A stretch of DNA of 6,922 nt from JADJMO01 sp016794445 (GCA_016794445.1 JAEUKC010000355.1:1-6922), one strand, 5' to 3'. Positions 1 through 6,714 are shown, counted from the first letter of the stretch. Notes: generated from the letters alone by a model not told the origin. Translations and numbers: made by a program.

Positions 1-135
1 CATCGCACGCATCTTGTCGGTGACCCGATGCAGGCTGCTCGCCGAGAGGAGTCCGAGAGTGACCATGAGGATGCTGACCAGCGTGAACGCGGCGAGCAGC
101 TTGGTCCTGACCTTGAGGTTGTTGAACCAGTTCAT
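1..135 (-). CDS. N-terminus of a membrane sensor, probably methyl-accepting chemotaxis protein (partial)
   Basis: Reading the minus strand from ATG at 135-133 gives 45 uninterrupted codons that leave the window at position 1, so the 3' part is missing. The protein begins MNWFNNLKVRTKLLAAF and continues into a hydrophobic segment (about residues 13-31, LLAAFTLVSILMVTLGLLS) followed by SASSLHRVTDKM. A short 'W-F-x-N-L-K-V-R-T-K-L' positive patch directly before a first transmembrane helix is the classic start of chemoreceptors, with a four-helix-bundle or similar sensor domain expected next. The family would sense a ligand in the periplasm and signal through CheA/CheW at the inner membrane. A possible ribosome-binding stretch (GAAGGG, minus strand, 150-145) lies about 9 nt before the ATG. 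The gene is divergent from the 356-aa gene. A sensor histidine kinase or diguanylate cyclase with a similar N-terminal anchor cannot be excluded, because no signalling domain is inside the window. Confidence 0.7.
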   Translation of the reverse strand, partial: MNWFNNLKVRTKLLAAFTLVSILMVTLGLLSASSLHRVTDKMRAM

Positions 136-185
136 CGGGAGGAGCCCTTCGACGAGTGTGGGGAGGCCACTTGCACCCTCGCTCA

Positions 186-195
186 CGGTGCACCG
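186..195. repeat. 10-bp perfect palindrome CGGTGCACCG, possible operator
   Basis: The sequence CGGTGCACCG is its own reverse complement and does not extend further (A and G flank it). It lies about 51 bp before the start codon of the sensor gene, inside the divergent intergenic region, where an operator for a dimeric regulator could sit. Palindromes of this length are not rare in G+C-rich DNA, so a function is only a possibility. Confidence 0.25.
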
Positions 196-381
196 GTCGT
201 GCCGCGCCAGCCGGGCTCGACCGTTGCCGAATGGGCCTGGTTGCGCCCGCACGGCGTCAGCGCATTGGCGGAGGCGCGCGAGCTTGACGGGGGTGCTCTG
301 CCGCGACCGCCATCGGACAATATCGGCCATCGCATCTGTCGTCGCCCAAGAGCGAACGGATCCGATAGACTCGGCAGTCCC

Positions 382-390
382 AAAGGGAGG
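382..390 (+). promoter_or_regulatory. Strong Shine-Dalgarno sequence that fixes the start of the 356-aa gene
   Basis: AAAGGGAGG lies 7 nt before ATG 398-400. It is the best ribosome-binding sequence in the window. The reading frame is open upstream to position 14, but the extra stretch overlaps the divergent sensor gene and the intergenic region and looks non-coding, so this site supports the shorter start. Confidence 0.8.
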
Positions 391-397
391 TCGCCGG

Positions 398-1468
398 ATG
401 CGCCGGGCTCTGCGCTTACGTCACATCACGACGGATCACGAGATCTTCACGCCCGCCGACGGGGCGAGCCCCGAGCACCAGCGGGTCCTCGGGATCCGTG
501 AGGCGGTGGGGGTCGTGAGCCACTGGCTCGACGATCCCCACAACGCGCGCGACCTCCTGCAGTTGTTCCACGGTCGGGGGCAGTCGTTCGCGCACGGGCT
601 CGACGAGTCTCGTCGTCGACTCGCCCTCGGCGCCTGGCTCCAGCAGCAGATCGAGTCCGGCTTCTTCCGCGTCGCGGAGCTGCACCCGCCTCCCCCGCTG
701 CCTCCCAACCCGGGCGCCAAGGCCGAGAAGGCGCTCAAGAACGAGGAGGCGCCGGCCAAGGAGAAGCTCGGCTGGTTCGAGGTCATGGTGGTCGACGCGT
801 GGGGCAAGCCCGTCGACGGCGTGGAGCTCGAGTTCGCCTACGAGGGCACGCGCAAGAAGGTGACCACCCCCGGCAGCGGCAAGATCAAGGTGCCCGACGT
901 GCCGGCGTCGTTCGGTTCTGCGCGCATCACCAACCAGAAGGCGGTGCGTGACGCCATCAAGCCCCGCTGGAAGGACAAGACCCAGCCAGAGGAGCCGCCG
1001 AAGGACGCGGTCAATCCCGAGCGCATCGAGATCGACGGTTCCAACCTGGTGGCCTCGGTCGAGAGCGAGGTGCTGAAGACCCTCGTGCTCGTGATGCTCC
1101 CGGACTGGATGACCATCTCGTTCATCATGCCCTCCTCCCCGGACGTGGCGTTCCCCAAGTACGCGCTCGAGAGCACCGACGGTGCGTACAAGAAGGAGCT
1201 CACCGCCAAGGACGACTGCGTACCTGGTGACAAGTACCTGCAGCTCAAGTTCGAGAACTTGCTGCCCGGCAAGCTCTACAAGCTCACCCGCTTCGACGAC
1301 GCAGAGATCTCGCAGGTGATCTTCGACAAGGTCCGCTACGAAGAGGTCGTCGACCAGGAGCGCGAGATGCACGCGGACATGATCGAGCACGGCTACGGCG
1401 AGTTCGATTTCGACCAGCCCGGCGACAAGCTCTTCGACGACTGGCAAGCCGGCGAAGGAGCGGCCTGA
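398..1468 (+). CDS. 356-aa multidomain protein, candidate T6SS spike-associated adaptor or cargo carrier (function unknown)
   Basis: I do not recognise the whole protein. The start is ATG 398 behind AAAGGGAGG. Residues 1-95 look mostly helical (EAVGVVSHWL, ARDLLQLF, LALGAWLQQQIESGFFRV). A proline run (HPPPPLPPNP, 96-105) and a Lys/Glu/Ala-rich stretch (107-123) form a flexible linker. Residues 125-180 look like a carboxypeptidase-regulatory/Ig-like beta-sandwich: 'GWFEVMVVDAWGKPVDGVEL', then a TPGSGKIKVPDVP turn, the usual 'D-x-x-G-K-P-V-x-G-V' plus 'G-x-I-x-V-x-D-V-P' pattern. Residues about 228-315 form a second beta-type region (ALESTDGAYKKELTAKDD, then FENLLPGKLYKL). From memory this resembles a domain recurring in T6SS-related cargo proteins, but I could not check it. 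The C-terminus is acidic. There is no signal peptide or membrane helix. It ends one base before the start of the 865-aa gene, so the two are almost certainly co-translated partners. Alternatives are a structural or cell-surface protein unrelated to secretion. Confidence 0.6.
   Translation: MRRALRLRHITTDHEIFTPADGASPEHQRVLGIREAVGVVSHWLDDPHNARDLLQLFHGRGQSFAHGLDESRRRLALGAWLQQQIESGFFRVAELHPPPPLPPNPGAKAEKALKNEEAPAKEKLGWFEVMVVDAWGKPVDGVELEFAYEGTRKKVTTPGSGKIKVPDVPASFGSARITNQKAVRDAIKPRWKDKTQPEEPPKDAVNPERIEIDGSNLVASVESEVLKTLVLVMLPDWMTISFIMPSSPDVAFPKYALESTDGAYKKELTAKDDCVPGDKYLQLKFENLLPGKLYKLTRFDDAEISQVIFDKVRYEEVVDQEREMHADMIEHGYGEFDFDQPGDKLFDDWQAGEGAA
1454..1460 (+). promoter_or_regulatory. Shine-Dalgarno sequence for the 865-aa gene, inside the previous gene
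   Basis: GAAGGAG lies 9 nt before ATG 1470-1472 and within the last codons of the 356-aa gene, whose TGA stop is at 1466-1468. The single-base gap and internal ribosome-binding site indicate co-transcription and probably translational coupling of the pair. Confidence 0.75.
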
Positions 1469-1469
1469 G

Positions 1470-4067
1470 ATGGGTGAGCCCGAGAAGAAGCCGCCGACCA
1501 AGGCCGCCGTCATCGAGGTGGAGGTCGCCTTCAAGGAGATCTTCGCGATCTACGAGCTCTACGGCATGCGCCGCGTGATCGGCTCGCCCGAGCAGCCCAA
1601 GGTCGTGTTCGAGACCCTGAGCATGTTCTACGGCTCGTACGGCAACCGCTGGGACCCGCGCTACGAGGACGACCTCGGCAACCCGATCTACGACGTGAAG
1701 GCCCAGGATCTCCCCGGCGTCTACCAGGTGCAGCGGGTGACCGGCTACGCGCCCGCCCTGCGCACGTTCTCCCGCAAGCTCTCCGAGAAGATCGACAAGA
1801 AGTGGGTCTACGTCTTCGTCTCCCAGGACAAGGCTGGGTCGAAGATGCAGCTCGGGGCCGAGCTCGCCTTCGCGGGCGGGTCGTTCCAGCTCGTCGACCT
1901 CAAGGCGAACGAGGGCAAGGACACGCGCCCCGCGTCCGGCGAGAAGCGCACCAAGTTGCAGGCGGCGATCCGCTCGGTCGGCGGCGGCACCGCGCAGCTC
2001 TGGTTCCTCCTCGCGCCGCACCAGATCCCCTGGGCCGGTCTCGCCAAGATGGTGGAGAGCGGGCCCCTGCTCGCGAGCCGCTGCCAGCGGTTGTTCGACG
2101 AGTTCTACACCGACGCGGCCGAGTCTGCCGGCGGCGAGTACAAGCCGATCTTCGAGCAGCTCGACGCCATCAAGGCGCAGAAGCCGCTGACGTTCCTCCT
2201 CCACCTCGTCGACCCGTTCAAGGAGGCGATGCGGCGCACGCACGCCTACGTGGACGCCGTCAGCGAGTGGCACGCGGCCCTCGCGAAGCTGAGCCAGGAC
2301 AGCGAATACGTCCTCGCCAAGCGCATCCACAACCTGCCGAACAAGTACGTCGACGTGGTGTGGAACAAGCTCGGGCCCTACCTCGGCAAGAAGGAGGAGG
2401 AGCAGCGCAAGCTCCTCCGGATGGCGACCAACCGCCTCGAAGACCTGATGCGGTGGATCGGCGAGTCGCACCAGCGCGACAGCTTCAGCCTCCGTGGCTC
2501 CGCGAGCTCGGACACGTTCTACTTCACGCCCGGCAAGCTCGGGCTGTCGAACGAGCGCAAGGAGGACCGCACCTGGGTCAACCCGTTCTCCCAGCTGGTC
2601 GCGGACTACAACCACGCGACCACCCCCGACGAGACCTACAAGAAGGTCGGCGAGGTGGTGGTGGCCGTGCACTCTCGCCTGGCCGACATGCCGCGGGGCC
2701 AGGACTTCCTCAAGAAGATCGTGAACGCGGACTTCAGCAAGTCGATCCCCATCGCCGATGGCGGCGCCAAGCTCCTCTTCGAGGCCGGCCGCAAGGGGGA
2801 CGCCACTGCCGCCGAGACGGTGGGCGGCCTGCTCGAGTTCTACGCCCCCAAGTGGGTCGAGGCCTACAAGAAGGACGCCCTGCCGCAGCTCGTGAAGTTC
2901 ATGCGCGAGCGGCACAAGATCGAGCTCAAGCAGATCAAGCCCCGCGCGGTGCGCCGCGCCGAGGAGGCCATCGCGCGCCGCGCGGACAAGGCCGCCGCCA
3001 AGAAGGGGCTCGAGGCGCTCGCGCGGCACTACCACGTGGAGCTCGAGCCCGGGAGCGTGCAGGCGCTCAAGATCGCGGGCCCCGCGCTCCACCGCCTCGC
3101 GATGGGCATCGAGATCTTCAACCTCAAGCTCTCGGTGGCCGAGCTCGCCGAGAGCAAGGACGTGTGGGCCGGGGTCGGTCTGCTCGGATCGACGATCGAC
3201 GCCTACTCGGCGATGACCAAGATCTACCCGCGCCTCGAGAGCTTCTCGTACACCATCGGCGGCGTGCGCAAGGCGATCAAGATCGCCCCCGTGCTCGCGG
3301 TGATCTCGAGCACAATCGACACGGTGCTCGCCGCGCGCGACGCCTACAACTCCACCAACTTCGGCGAGCAGGCGGGGCACTCGCTGCGCACGGTCGGCGC
3401 GGCCATGACGGTCGGCGGCGCCCTCGCCGCCGAGACCGGCGTGGGCGTCGTGGTCGCGATCGTCGGGCTCGGCTTGCAGGGCCTCGGGAGCTGGATCGCC
3501 TCGGAGTTCGACGACCTCGAGCAGTTCCTCCGTCACTCGCGGTGGGGCTCCACCACCAAGATGGACGCGGTCAGCGACTGGTTCAGCGACAAGAACGACT
3601 TCGGCTACACGGGCAGCCTCGACAAGCTCGCCGGAGACATCCAGGCCCAGCACCGCGCGCTCGACTGGATGTTCTGGAAGTTCAGCCCCGACCTCGGCAC
3701 CTACAACGGCGCCCAGTACTACGTACCGAGCCGGATCTGGCTGAAGATGGGCGCGCCCAAGGGGATCGGTCCGACGGCCAAGTGGAGCATCAAGCTCGAC
3801 GTCGTGAGCCGCGACAACGGCTACCCGATCGCCAACTACGAGTGGAAGGCGAACGACGAGTACGATCACGCGATCCTCACCTCGAACGACGAGATCTGGA
3901 TCGCGAAGAAGGAGAACGCGCCCCGCCCCATCACCAGCGGGCCCGTCATGTCGGCGGGACCGTGGGGCAAGGTCAAGGTCAAGGGGGAGATCAAGCTCGA
4001 CGTGTTCGGCGACGGCGCGCACTACGTCGTTCGCCGGATCGACGAGAACTTCGACCTGTCCTTCTGA
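1470..4067 (+). CDS. 865-aa protein with C-terminal hydrophobic helices, candidate VasX/BTH_I2691-like T6SS pore-forming effector
   Basis: The likely role is a contact-delivered toxin that permeabilises a target membrane; this is inferred. Residues 1-120 are a mixed N-domain with an aromatic strand (KKWVYVFVS, 110-118) where VasX-like proteins have a 'GYLYVY'-type strand. Residues 240-265 contain LLHLVDPFKEAMRRTHAY, which recalls the 'DDPxGI…L' segment of that family. Residues 480-520 are a basic helix. Hydrophobic helices follow at about 565-582, 604-621, 641-654 and 657-677, the last two Gly/Ala/Val-rich. Then comes DDLEQFLRHSRWG (681-693), matching the acidic/aromatic segment that typically follows the membrane helices in VasX-like toxins. 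Residues about 738-865 form a beta-rich tail. No Sec signal is visible, consistent with T6SS delivery. It is preceded at 1 nt by the candidate adaptor and followed at 2 nt by an SDR gene, with no apparent immunity gene. It could instead be an unrelated membrane-inserting protein; the family call is from pattern recall only. Confidence 0.5.
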   Translation: MGEPEKKPPTKAAVIEVEVAFKEIFAIYELYGMRRVIGSPEQPKVVFETLSMFYGSYGNRWDPRYEDDLGNPIYDVKAQDLPGVYQVQRVTGYAPALRTFSRKLSEKIDKKWVYVFVSQDKAGSKMQLGAELAFAGGSFQLVDLKANEGKDTRPASGEKRTKLQAAIRSVGGGTAQLWFLLAPHQIPWAGLAKMVESGPLLASRCQRLFDEFYTDAAESAGGEYKPIFEQLDAIKAQKPLTFLLHLVDPFKEAMRRTHAYVDAVSEWHAALAKLSQDSEYVLAKRIHNLPNKYVDVVWNKLGPYLGKKEEEQRKLLRMATNRLEDLMRWIGESHQRDSFSLRGSASSDTFYFTPGKLGLSNERKEDRTWVNPFSQLVADYNHATTPDETYKKVGEVVVAVHSRLADMPRGQDFLKKIVNADFSKSIPIADGGAKLLFEAGRKGDATAAETVGGLLEFYAPKWVEAYKKDALPQLVKFMRERHKIELKQIKPRAVRRAEEAIARRADKAAAKKGLEALARHYHVELEPGSVQALKIAGPALHRLAMGIEIFNLKLSVAELAESKDVWAGVGLLGSTIDAYSAMTKIYPRLESFSYTIGGVRKAIKIAPVLAVISSTIDTVLAARDAYNSTNFGEQAGHSLRTVGAAMTVGGALAAETGVGVVVAIVGLGLQGLGSWIASEFDDLEQFLRHSRWGSTTKMDAVSDWFSDKNDFGYTGSLDKLAGDIQAQHRALDWMFWKFSPDLGTYNGAQYYVPSRIWLKMGAPKGIGPTAKWSIKLDVVSRDNGYPIANYEWKANDEYDHAILTSNDEIWIAKKENAPRPITSGPVMSAGPWGKVKVKGEIKLDVFGDGAHYVVRRIDENFDLSF

Positions 4068-4069
4068 CC

Positions 4070-5038
4070 GTGCGGATCGCGATCACCGGCATCGGGGGCT
4101 TCATCGGTCGGCGCTTCGCCGAGCGTGCGATCGCCCGCGGGCATCGGGTCGTCGGCCTCGAGCGTGACGCGCGCGCAGCAGCCGAGGCGCGGCGCGCGGG
4201 CCACGAGACGCAGGAGGGAGACGTCGCCGATCGCGGGGCGGCCCAGCGGCTCTTGCAGGGCGCGGACGTCGTCTTCCACACCGCCGCGGTGGTGGCCGAG
4301 GGCGGGCCGCCCGAGCCGTATCGGCGGGTGAACGTGCGCGGCACCCGCGTGATGGTGGAGGCCGCGAGGGCCGCCGGGGTGCAGCGCTTCGTGCACCTCT
4401 CGAGCGTGATGGTCTACGGGTTCAACTACCCGGCGCTCGTCGACGAAGAGGGACCGGTGCGGGGGGAAGGCAACCCCTACTGCCAGACCAAGATCGAGAG
4501 CGAGCTCGCCGCCCACGACGCCCGCGGGACGATGCCCATGACGGTCGTCCGCCCGGGCGACGTGTACGGTCCGGGCTCCGTACCCTGGGTGGTGCGCCCG
4601 CTCGAGCTCATGCGGCAGGGGCTGTTCGTGCTGCCCACCCCGGGCGGCGTGATCAACCACGTGCACGTCGACAACCTCTGCGACGCGGTGTTCCTCGCGG
4701 TCGACCAGGGCGTCGACGGCACGTTCAACGTGAGCGACGGCGTGGGTCTACCGATCGAGCAGTACTTCGGTCGGCTCGCGGCGATGATCGGGAAGACCGT
4801 GCGGGTCCTCCCGGCGCCGCTGCTCACCGTGGCGTTCGCGGGCGCCGAGCAACTGTTCGATCGGCTCGGCAAAGAGCCCCCCGCGCGAGCCCATGCCGTG
4901 CGGTTCCTGCAACGACCGCACGCGGTCAGCATCGCGCGAGCGCGTGAGCGGCTCGGATACCGGCCCCAGATCTCCTTCGCCGACGGGATGGACGGGGTCG
5001 AGCGCTGGGTCCTCGCTCAGCGGTTCGACGCGTCCTAG
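4070..5038 (+). CDS. NAD-dependent epimerase/dehydratase (extended SDR family)
   Basis: This is a 322-aa soluble Rossmann-fold oxidoreductase of the extended short-chain dehydrogenase family. Residues 6-13 are TGIGGFIG (the TGxxGxxG dinucleotide motif). Glu31 at the end of the second strand suggests NAD over NADP. GDVAD (50-54), HTAA (70-73), LSSV (110-113) and the catalytic pair Tyr137/Lys141 in YCQTK follow. RPGDVYGPG (161-169) and the NHVHVDNLCDA segment (196-206) are also typical. The C-terminus carries the substrate-binding part, so the enzyme appears intact and of normal length. The substrate is unknown; 3-beta-hydroxysteroid-dehydrogenase-like and nucleotide-sugar-acting relatives are both possible. 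The start is GTG 4070, two bases after the previous stop and just before the Rossmann motif. No Shine-Dalgarno sequence precedes it, so translation probably depends on ribosomes finishing the 865-aa gene. No later in-frame start could include the cofactor motif. The 3' end overlaps the convergent ligase gene. Confidence 0.88.
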   Translation: MRIAITGIGGFIGRRFAERAIARGHRVVGLERDARAAAEARRAGHETQEGDVADRGAAQRLLQGADVVFHTAAVVAEGGPPEPYRRVNVRGTRVMVEAARAAGVQRFVHLSSVMVYGFNYPALVDEEGPVRGEGNPYCQTKIESELAAHDARGTMPMTVVRPGDVYGPGSVPWVVRPLELMRQGLFVLPTPGGVINHVHVDNLCDAVFLAVDQGVDGTFNVSDGVGLPIEQYFGRLAAMIGKTVRVLPAPLLTVAFAGAEQLFDRLGKEPPARAHAVRFLQRPHAVSIARARERLGYRPQISFADGMDGVERWVLAQRFDAS

Positions 5039-6675
5039 ACGTCGATCGCCGACACCGAACCCACGCGCGCGCGGAGCTCGAACTTCTGGATCTTGCCGGT
5101 CGCCGTGCGTGGGAGCTCGCCGAACACGACCGCCTTCGGCACCTTGAAGTGGGCGAGGTGCTGTCGACAGTGCGCCACGATCTCCTCGACGGTGACGGTG
5201 ACCCCCGCCCGAAGCTCGAGGAACGCGCACGGGGTCTCGCCCCACCGCGCGTCGGGCTTGGCGACGACCGCCGCGGCGAGGATGGCCGGGTGGCGGTAGA
5301 GGACGTCTTCGACCTCGAGGCTCGAGATGTTCTCGCCGCCGGAGATGATGATGTCCTTGCTGCGGTCCTTGATCTTCACGTAGCCGTCGGGCCCGCGCAC
5401 GCCGAGATCACCGCTGTGGAACCACCCTCCCGCGAAGGCCTGTTCGGTGGCGGTAGGGTTCTTGAGGTAGCCCTTCATCGCGATGTTCCCGCGGAACATC
5501 ACCTCGCCCATCGTCTCGCCGTCGGCGGGCACCTCGGTCATCGTGTCGGGGTCGAGCACGCTGATGGCCTCCTGGAGGTGGTAGCGAACCCCCTGCCGCG
5601 CGTTGAGGCGCGCGCGCTCGCCCACGGGGAGCTCGCTCCAGTCGGCGTGCTTCTCGCACACCGCCGCCGGTCCGTAGGTCTCGGTGAGGCCATAGACGTG
5701 CGTGAGATCGAAGCCCAGCGTCTCCATCGCCTCGATCATGGCCGCCGGGGGCGCGGCGCCCGCGACCATCGCGTGGACGCGGTGGGTGATGCCCGCGCGG
5801 AGCTCGGCGGGCGCGTTGATCAGCGTGGCGTGCACGATCGGCGCGCCGCAGTAGTGGGTGACCCGGTGCTCGCGGATGGCGTCGAAGATCGCCTTCGGCT
5901 CCACCTTGCGTAGACACACGTTGACGCCAGCGCGGGCCGCCACCGTCCAGGGGAAGCACCAGCCGTTGCAGTGGAACATCGGCAGGGTCCACAGGTAGAC
6001 CGCGTGCTTCTCCATGTCCCACTCGAGGGCGTTGGAGATCGCGTTCAGGTACGCCCCGCGGTGGTGGTAGACGACGCCCTTGGGGTTGCCGGTGGTGCCC
6101 GAGGTGTAGTTGAGGCAGATGGCGTCCCACTCGTCGGCGGGGCCGGGGGAGACGAACGCGGGGTCGCCCTCGGCGAGGAGCGCCTCGTACTCGAGCGCGC
6201 CGATGCGGTGGCCGGGGCCCGTGTATTCGGGGTCGTCCACGTCGATCACGAGGAGCTCCCGACCGGCCATGGCGAGCGCCCGCTCGACGACGGGCGCGAG
6301 CTCGCGGTCGACCAGCAGCGCCTTGGCCTCGCCGTGGGCGAGCGTGAACGCGATGCTCTCGGCGTCGAGCCGCGTGTTGAGCGCGTTGAGCACGGCACCG
6401 TTCATCGGGACGCCGAAGTGCACCTCCACCATCGCGGGCACGTTGGGGAGCATCGCCGCGACCGTGTCGCCGCGACCGATGCCCCGCGCCGCGAGGGCGC
6501 TCGCGAGCCTCCGACAGCGCTCCGCGACCTCGCGCCAGGTGCGACGCAGGGGGCCGTGCACGATGGCGACCCGGTCGGGGTGGACGGCGGCCGCCCGGGT
6601 GAGGAACGACACGGGCGTGAGCGGGACGTAGTTTGCCGCGCGCTTGTCGAGGCCATGATCGTACGGGGAGCTCAT
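5035..6675 (-). CDS. Acyl-CoA ligase (AMP-forming, FadD/DmdB-like adenylate-forming enzyme)
   Basis: This 546-aa cytoplasmic enzyme should activate a carboxylic acid with ATP to an acyl-adenylate and then transfer it to coenzyme A. All core motifs are present: the phosphate-binding loop YTSGTTGNPKG (190-200), GAAPP (306-310), HVYGLTETYGP (326-336), GWFHSGDLG with Asp423 (417-425), KDRSKDIIISGGENIS with Arg438 (436-451), and the C-terminal RTATGKIQK with the catalytic Lys528 (523-531). The PMFHCNGWCFPW segment (232-243) and the opening 'DHGLDKRAANYVPLTP' are typical of the subgroup containing medium-chain fatty acyl and methylmercaptopropionyl-CoA ligases. Substrate cannot be read from sequence: medium-chain, aromatic or methylthio acids are options. 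I chose ATG 6675-6673 because the family similarity starts right there. The frame stays open upstream, but that part is not family-like. Its ribosome-binding sequence is weak (GGCGAG, about 9 nt upstream). It is divergent from the ClpP-like gene and convergent with the SDR. Confidence 0.93.
   Translation of the reverse strand: MSSPYDHGLDKRAANYVPLTPVSFLTRAAAVHPDRVAIVHGPLRRTWREVAERCRRLASALAARGIGRGDTVAAMLPNVPAMVEVHFGVPMNGAVLNALNTRLDAESIAFTLAHGEAKALLVDRELAPVVERALAMAGRELLVIDVDDPEYTGPGHRIGALEYEALLAEGDPAFVSPGPADEWDAICLNYTSGTTGNPKGVVYHHRGAYLNAISNALEWDMEKHAVYLWTLPMFHCNGWCFPWTVAARAGVNVCLRKVEPKAIFDAIREHRVTHYCGAPIVHATLINAPAELRAGITHRVHAMVAGAAPPAAMIEAMETLGFDLTHVYGLTETYGPAAVCEKHADWSELPVGERARLNARQGVRYHLQEAISVLDPDTMTEVPADGETMGEVMFRGNIAMKGYLKNPTATEQAFAGGWFHSGDLGVRGPDGYVKIKDRSKDIIISGGENISSLEVEDVLYRHPAILAAAVVAKPDARWGETPCAFLELRAGVTVTVEEIVAHCRQHLAHFKVPKAVVFGELPRTATGKIQKFELRARVGSVSAIDV
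6661..6672 (-). repeat. Left arm of a perfect 12-bp inverted repeat flanking the divergent promoters
   Basis: On the minus strand this reads AGCTCCCCGTAC and forms codons 2-5 (Ser-Ser-Pro-Tyr) of the acyl-CoA ligase. Its perfect partner in opposite orientation is at 6751-6762. Beyond the arms, CGACAAG (minus strand 6649-6643) also recurs near the partner, and GCAA sits 8 nt before the arm in both copies. Confidence 0.55.
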
Positions 6676-6695
6676 CAGGATTGCTCGCCGATAGG

Positions 6696-6714
6696 TCGTC
6701 GCTGCATGCGACGA
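6696..6714. repeat. 7-bp perfect inverted repeat TCGTCGC-N5-GCGACGA, possible operator
   Basis: The arms TCGTCGC (6696-6702) and GCGACGA (6708-6714) pair perfectly around TGCAT, and the centre contains the palindrome GCATGC (6704-6709). It lies 21-39 bp before the ligase start codon, a usual place for a repressor operator. The 19-bp dyad suits a TetR-type or similar dimeric regulator of fatty-acid genes, but no regulator gene is in the window. There is no T-run, so it is not an intrinsic terminator. Confidence 0.4.

Larger units (their letters stand above)
136..397. promoter_or_regulatory. Divergent intergenic region between the sensor gene and the 356-aa gene
   Basis: This 262-bp gap separates two divergent starts, so it should carry promoters in both directions. 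It is somewhat less G+C-rich than the genes in places (for example GGACAATATCGG at 315-326). I see no convincing sigma-70 promoter: TTGACG at 284-289 resembles a -35 box but lacks a correctly spaced -10, and TAGACT at 365-370 resembles a -10 without a -35. The region also contains a 10-bp palindrome (186-195), CGGATCCG at 357-364, and TATCGG (321-326) mirrored by CCGATA (362-367). No small ORF with a good ribosome-binding site was found. Open frames running across this region from inside the sensor gene look like read-through shadows, not coding sequence. Confidence 0.5.

Noticed and set aside
160..175. Sigma-54-like element with GG-N10-GC spacing (ends in TTGCA)
   Set aside because: Only the GG and TTGC cores match; the TGGCACG half is poor and it would lie more than 200 bp from the 356-aa gene start. 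Chance matches are common in G+C-rich DNA.
284..289. TTGACG as a -35 promoter element
   Set aside because: No acceptable -10 hexamer occurs 16-18 bp downstream; the nearest A/T-rich stretch (GACAAT, 316-321) is 26 bp away.
14..397. In-frame N-terminal extension of the 356-aa protein by 128 codons
   Set aside because: It would overlap the sensor gene on the other strand and the whole divergent intergenic region, has Ser/Arg-rich low-complexity content, and a strong Shine-Dalgarno sequence sits before the later ATG 398.
416..1534. 372-codon minus-strand open frame opposite the 356-aa gene
   Set aside because: It is another mirrored-frame shadow, Leu/Val/Arg/Glu/His-rich, without motifs and crossing the boundary between two well supported plus-strand genes.
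1284..4022. A 912-codon open frame on the minus strand opposite the 865-aa gene
   Set aside because: It is antisense to a gene with good ribosome-binding site, sensible domains and tight operon spacing. Its product is an unnatural run of Leu, Val, Arg, Glu, Asp and His without recognisable motifs, as expected when a G+C-rich gene is read in the mirrored codon frame.
1802..4069. Long plus-strand open frame running into the SDR from upstream
   Set aside because: The upstream part is Arg/Pro/Ala-rich without motifs and overlaps the 865-aa gene in another frame. The SDR family similarity begins exactly at GTG 4070.
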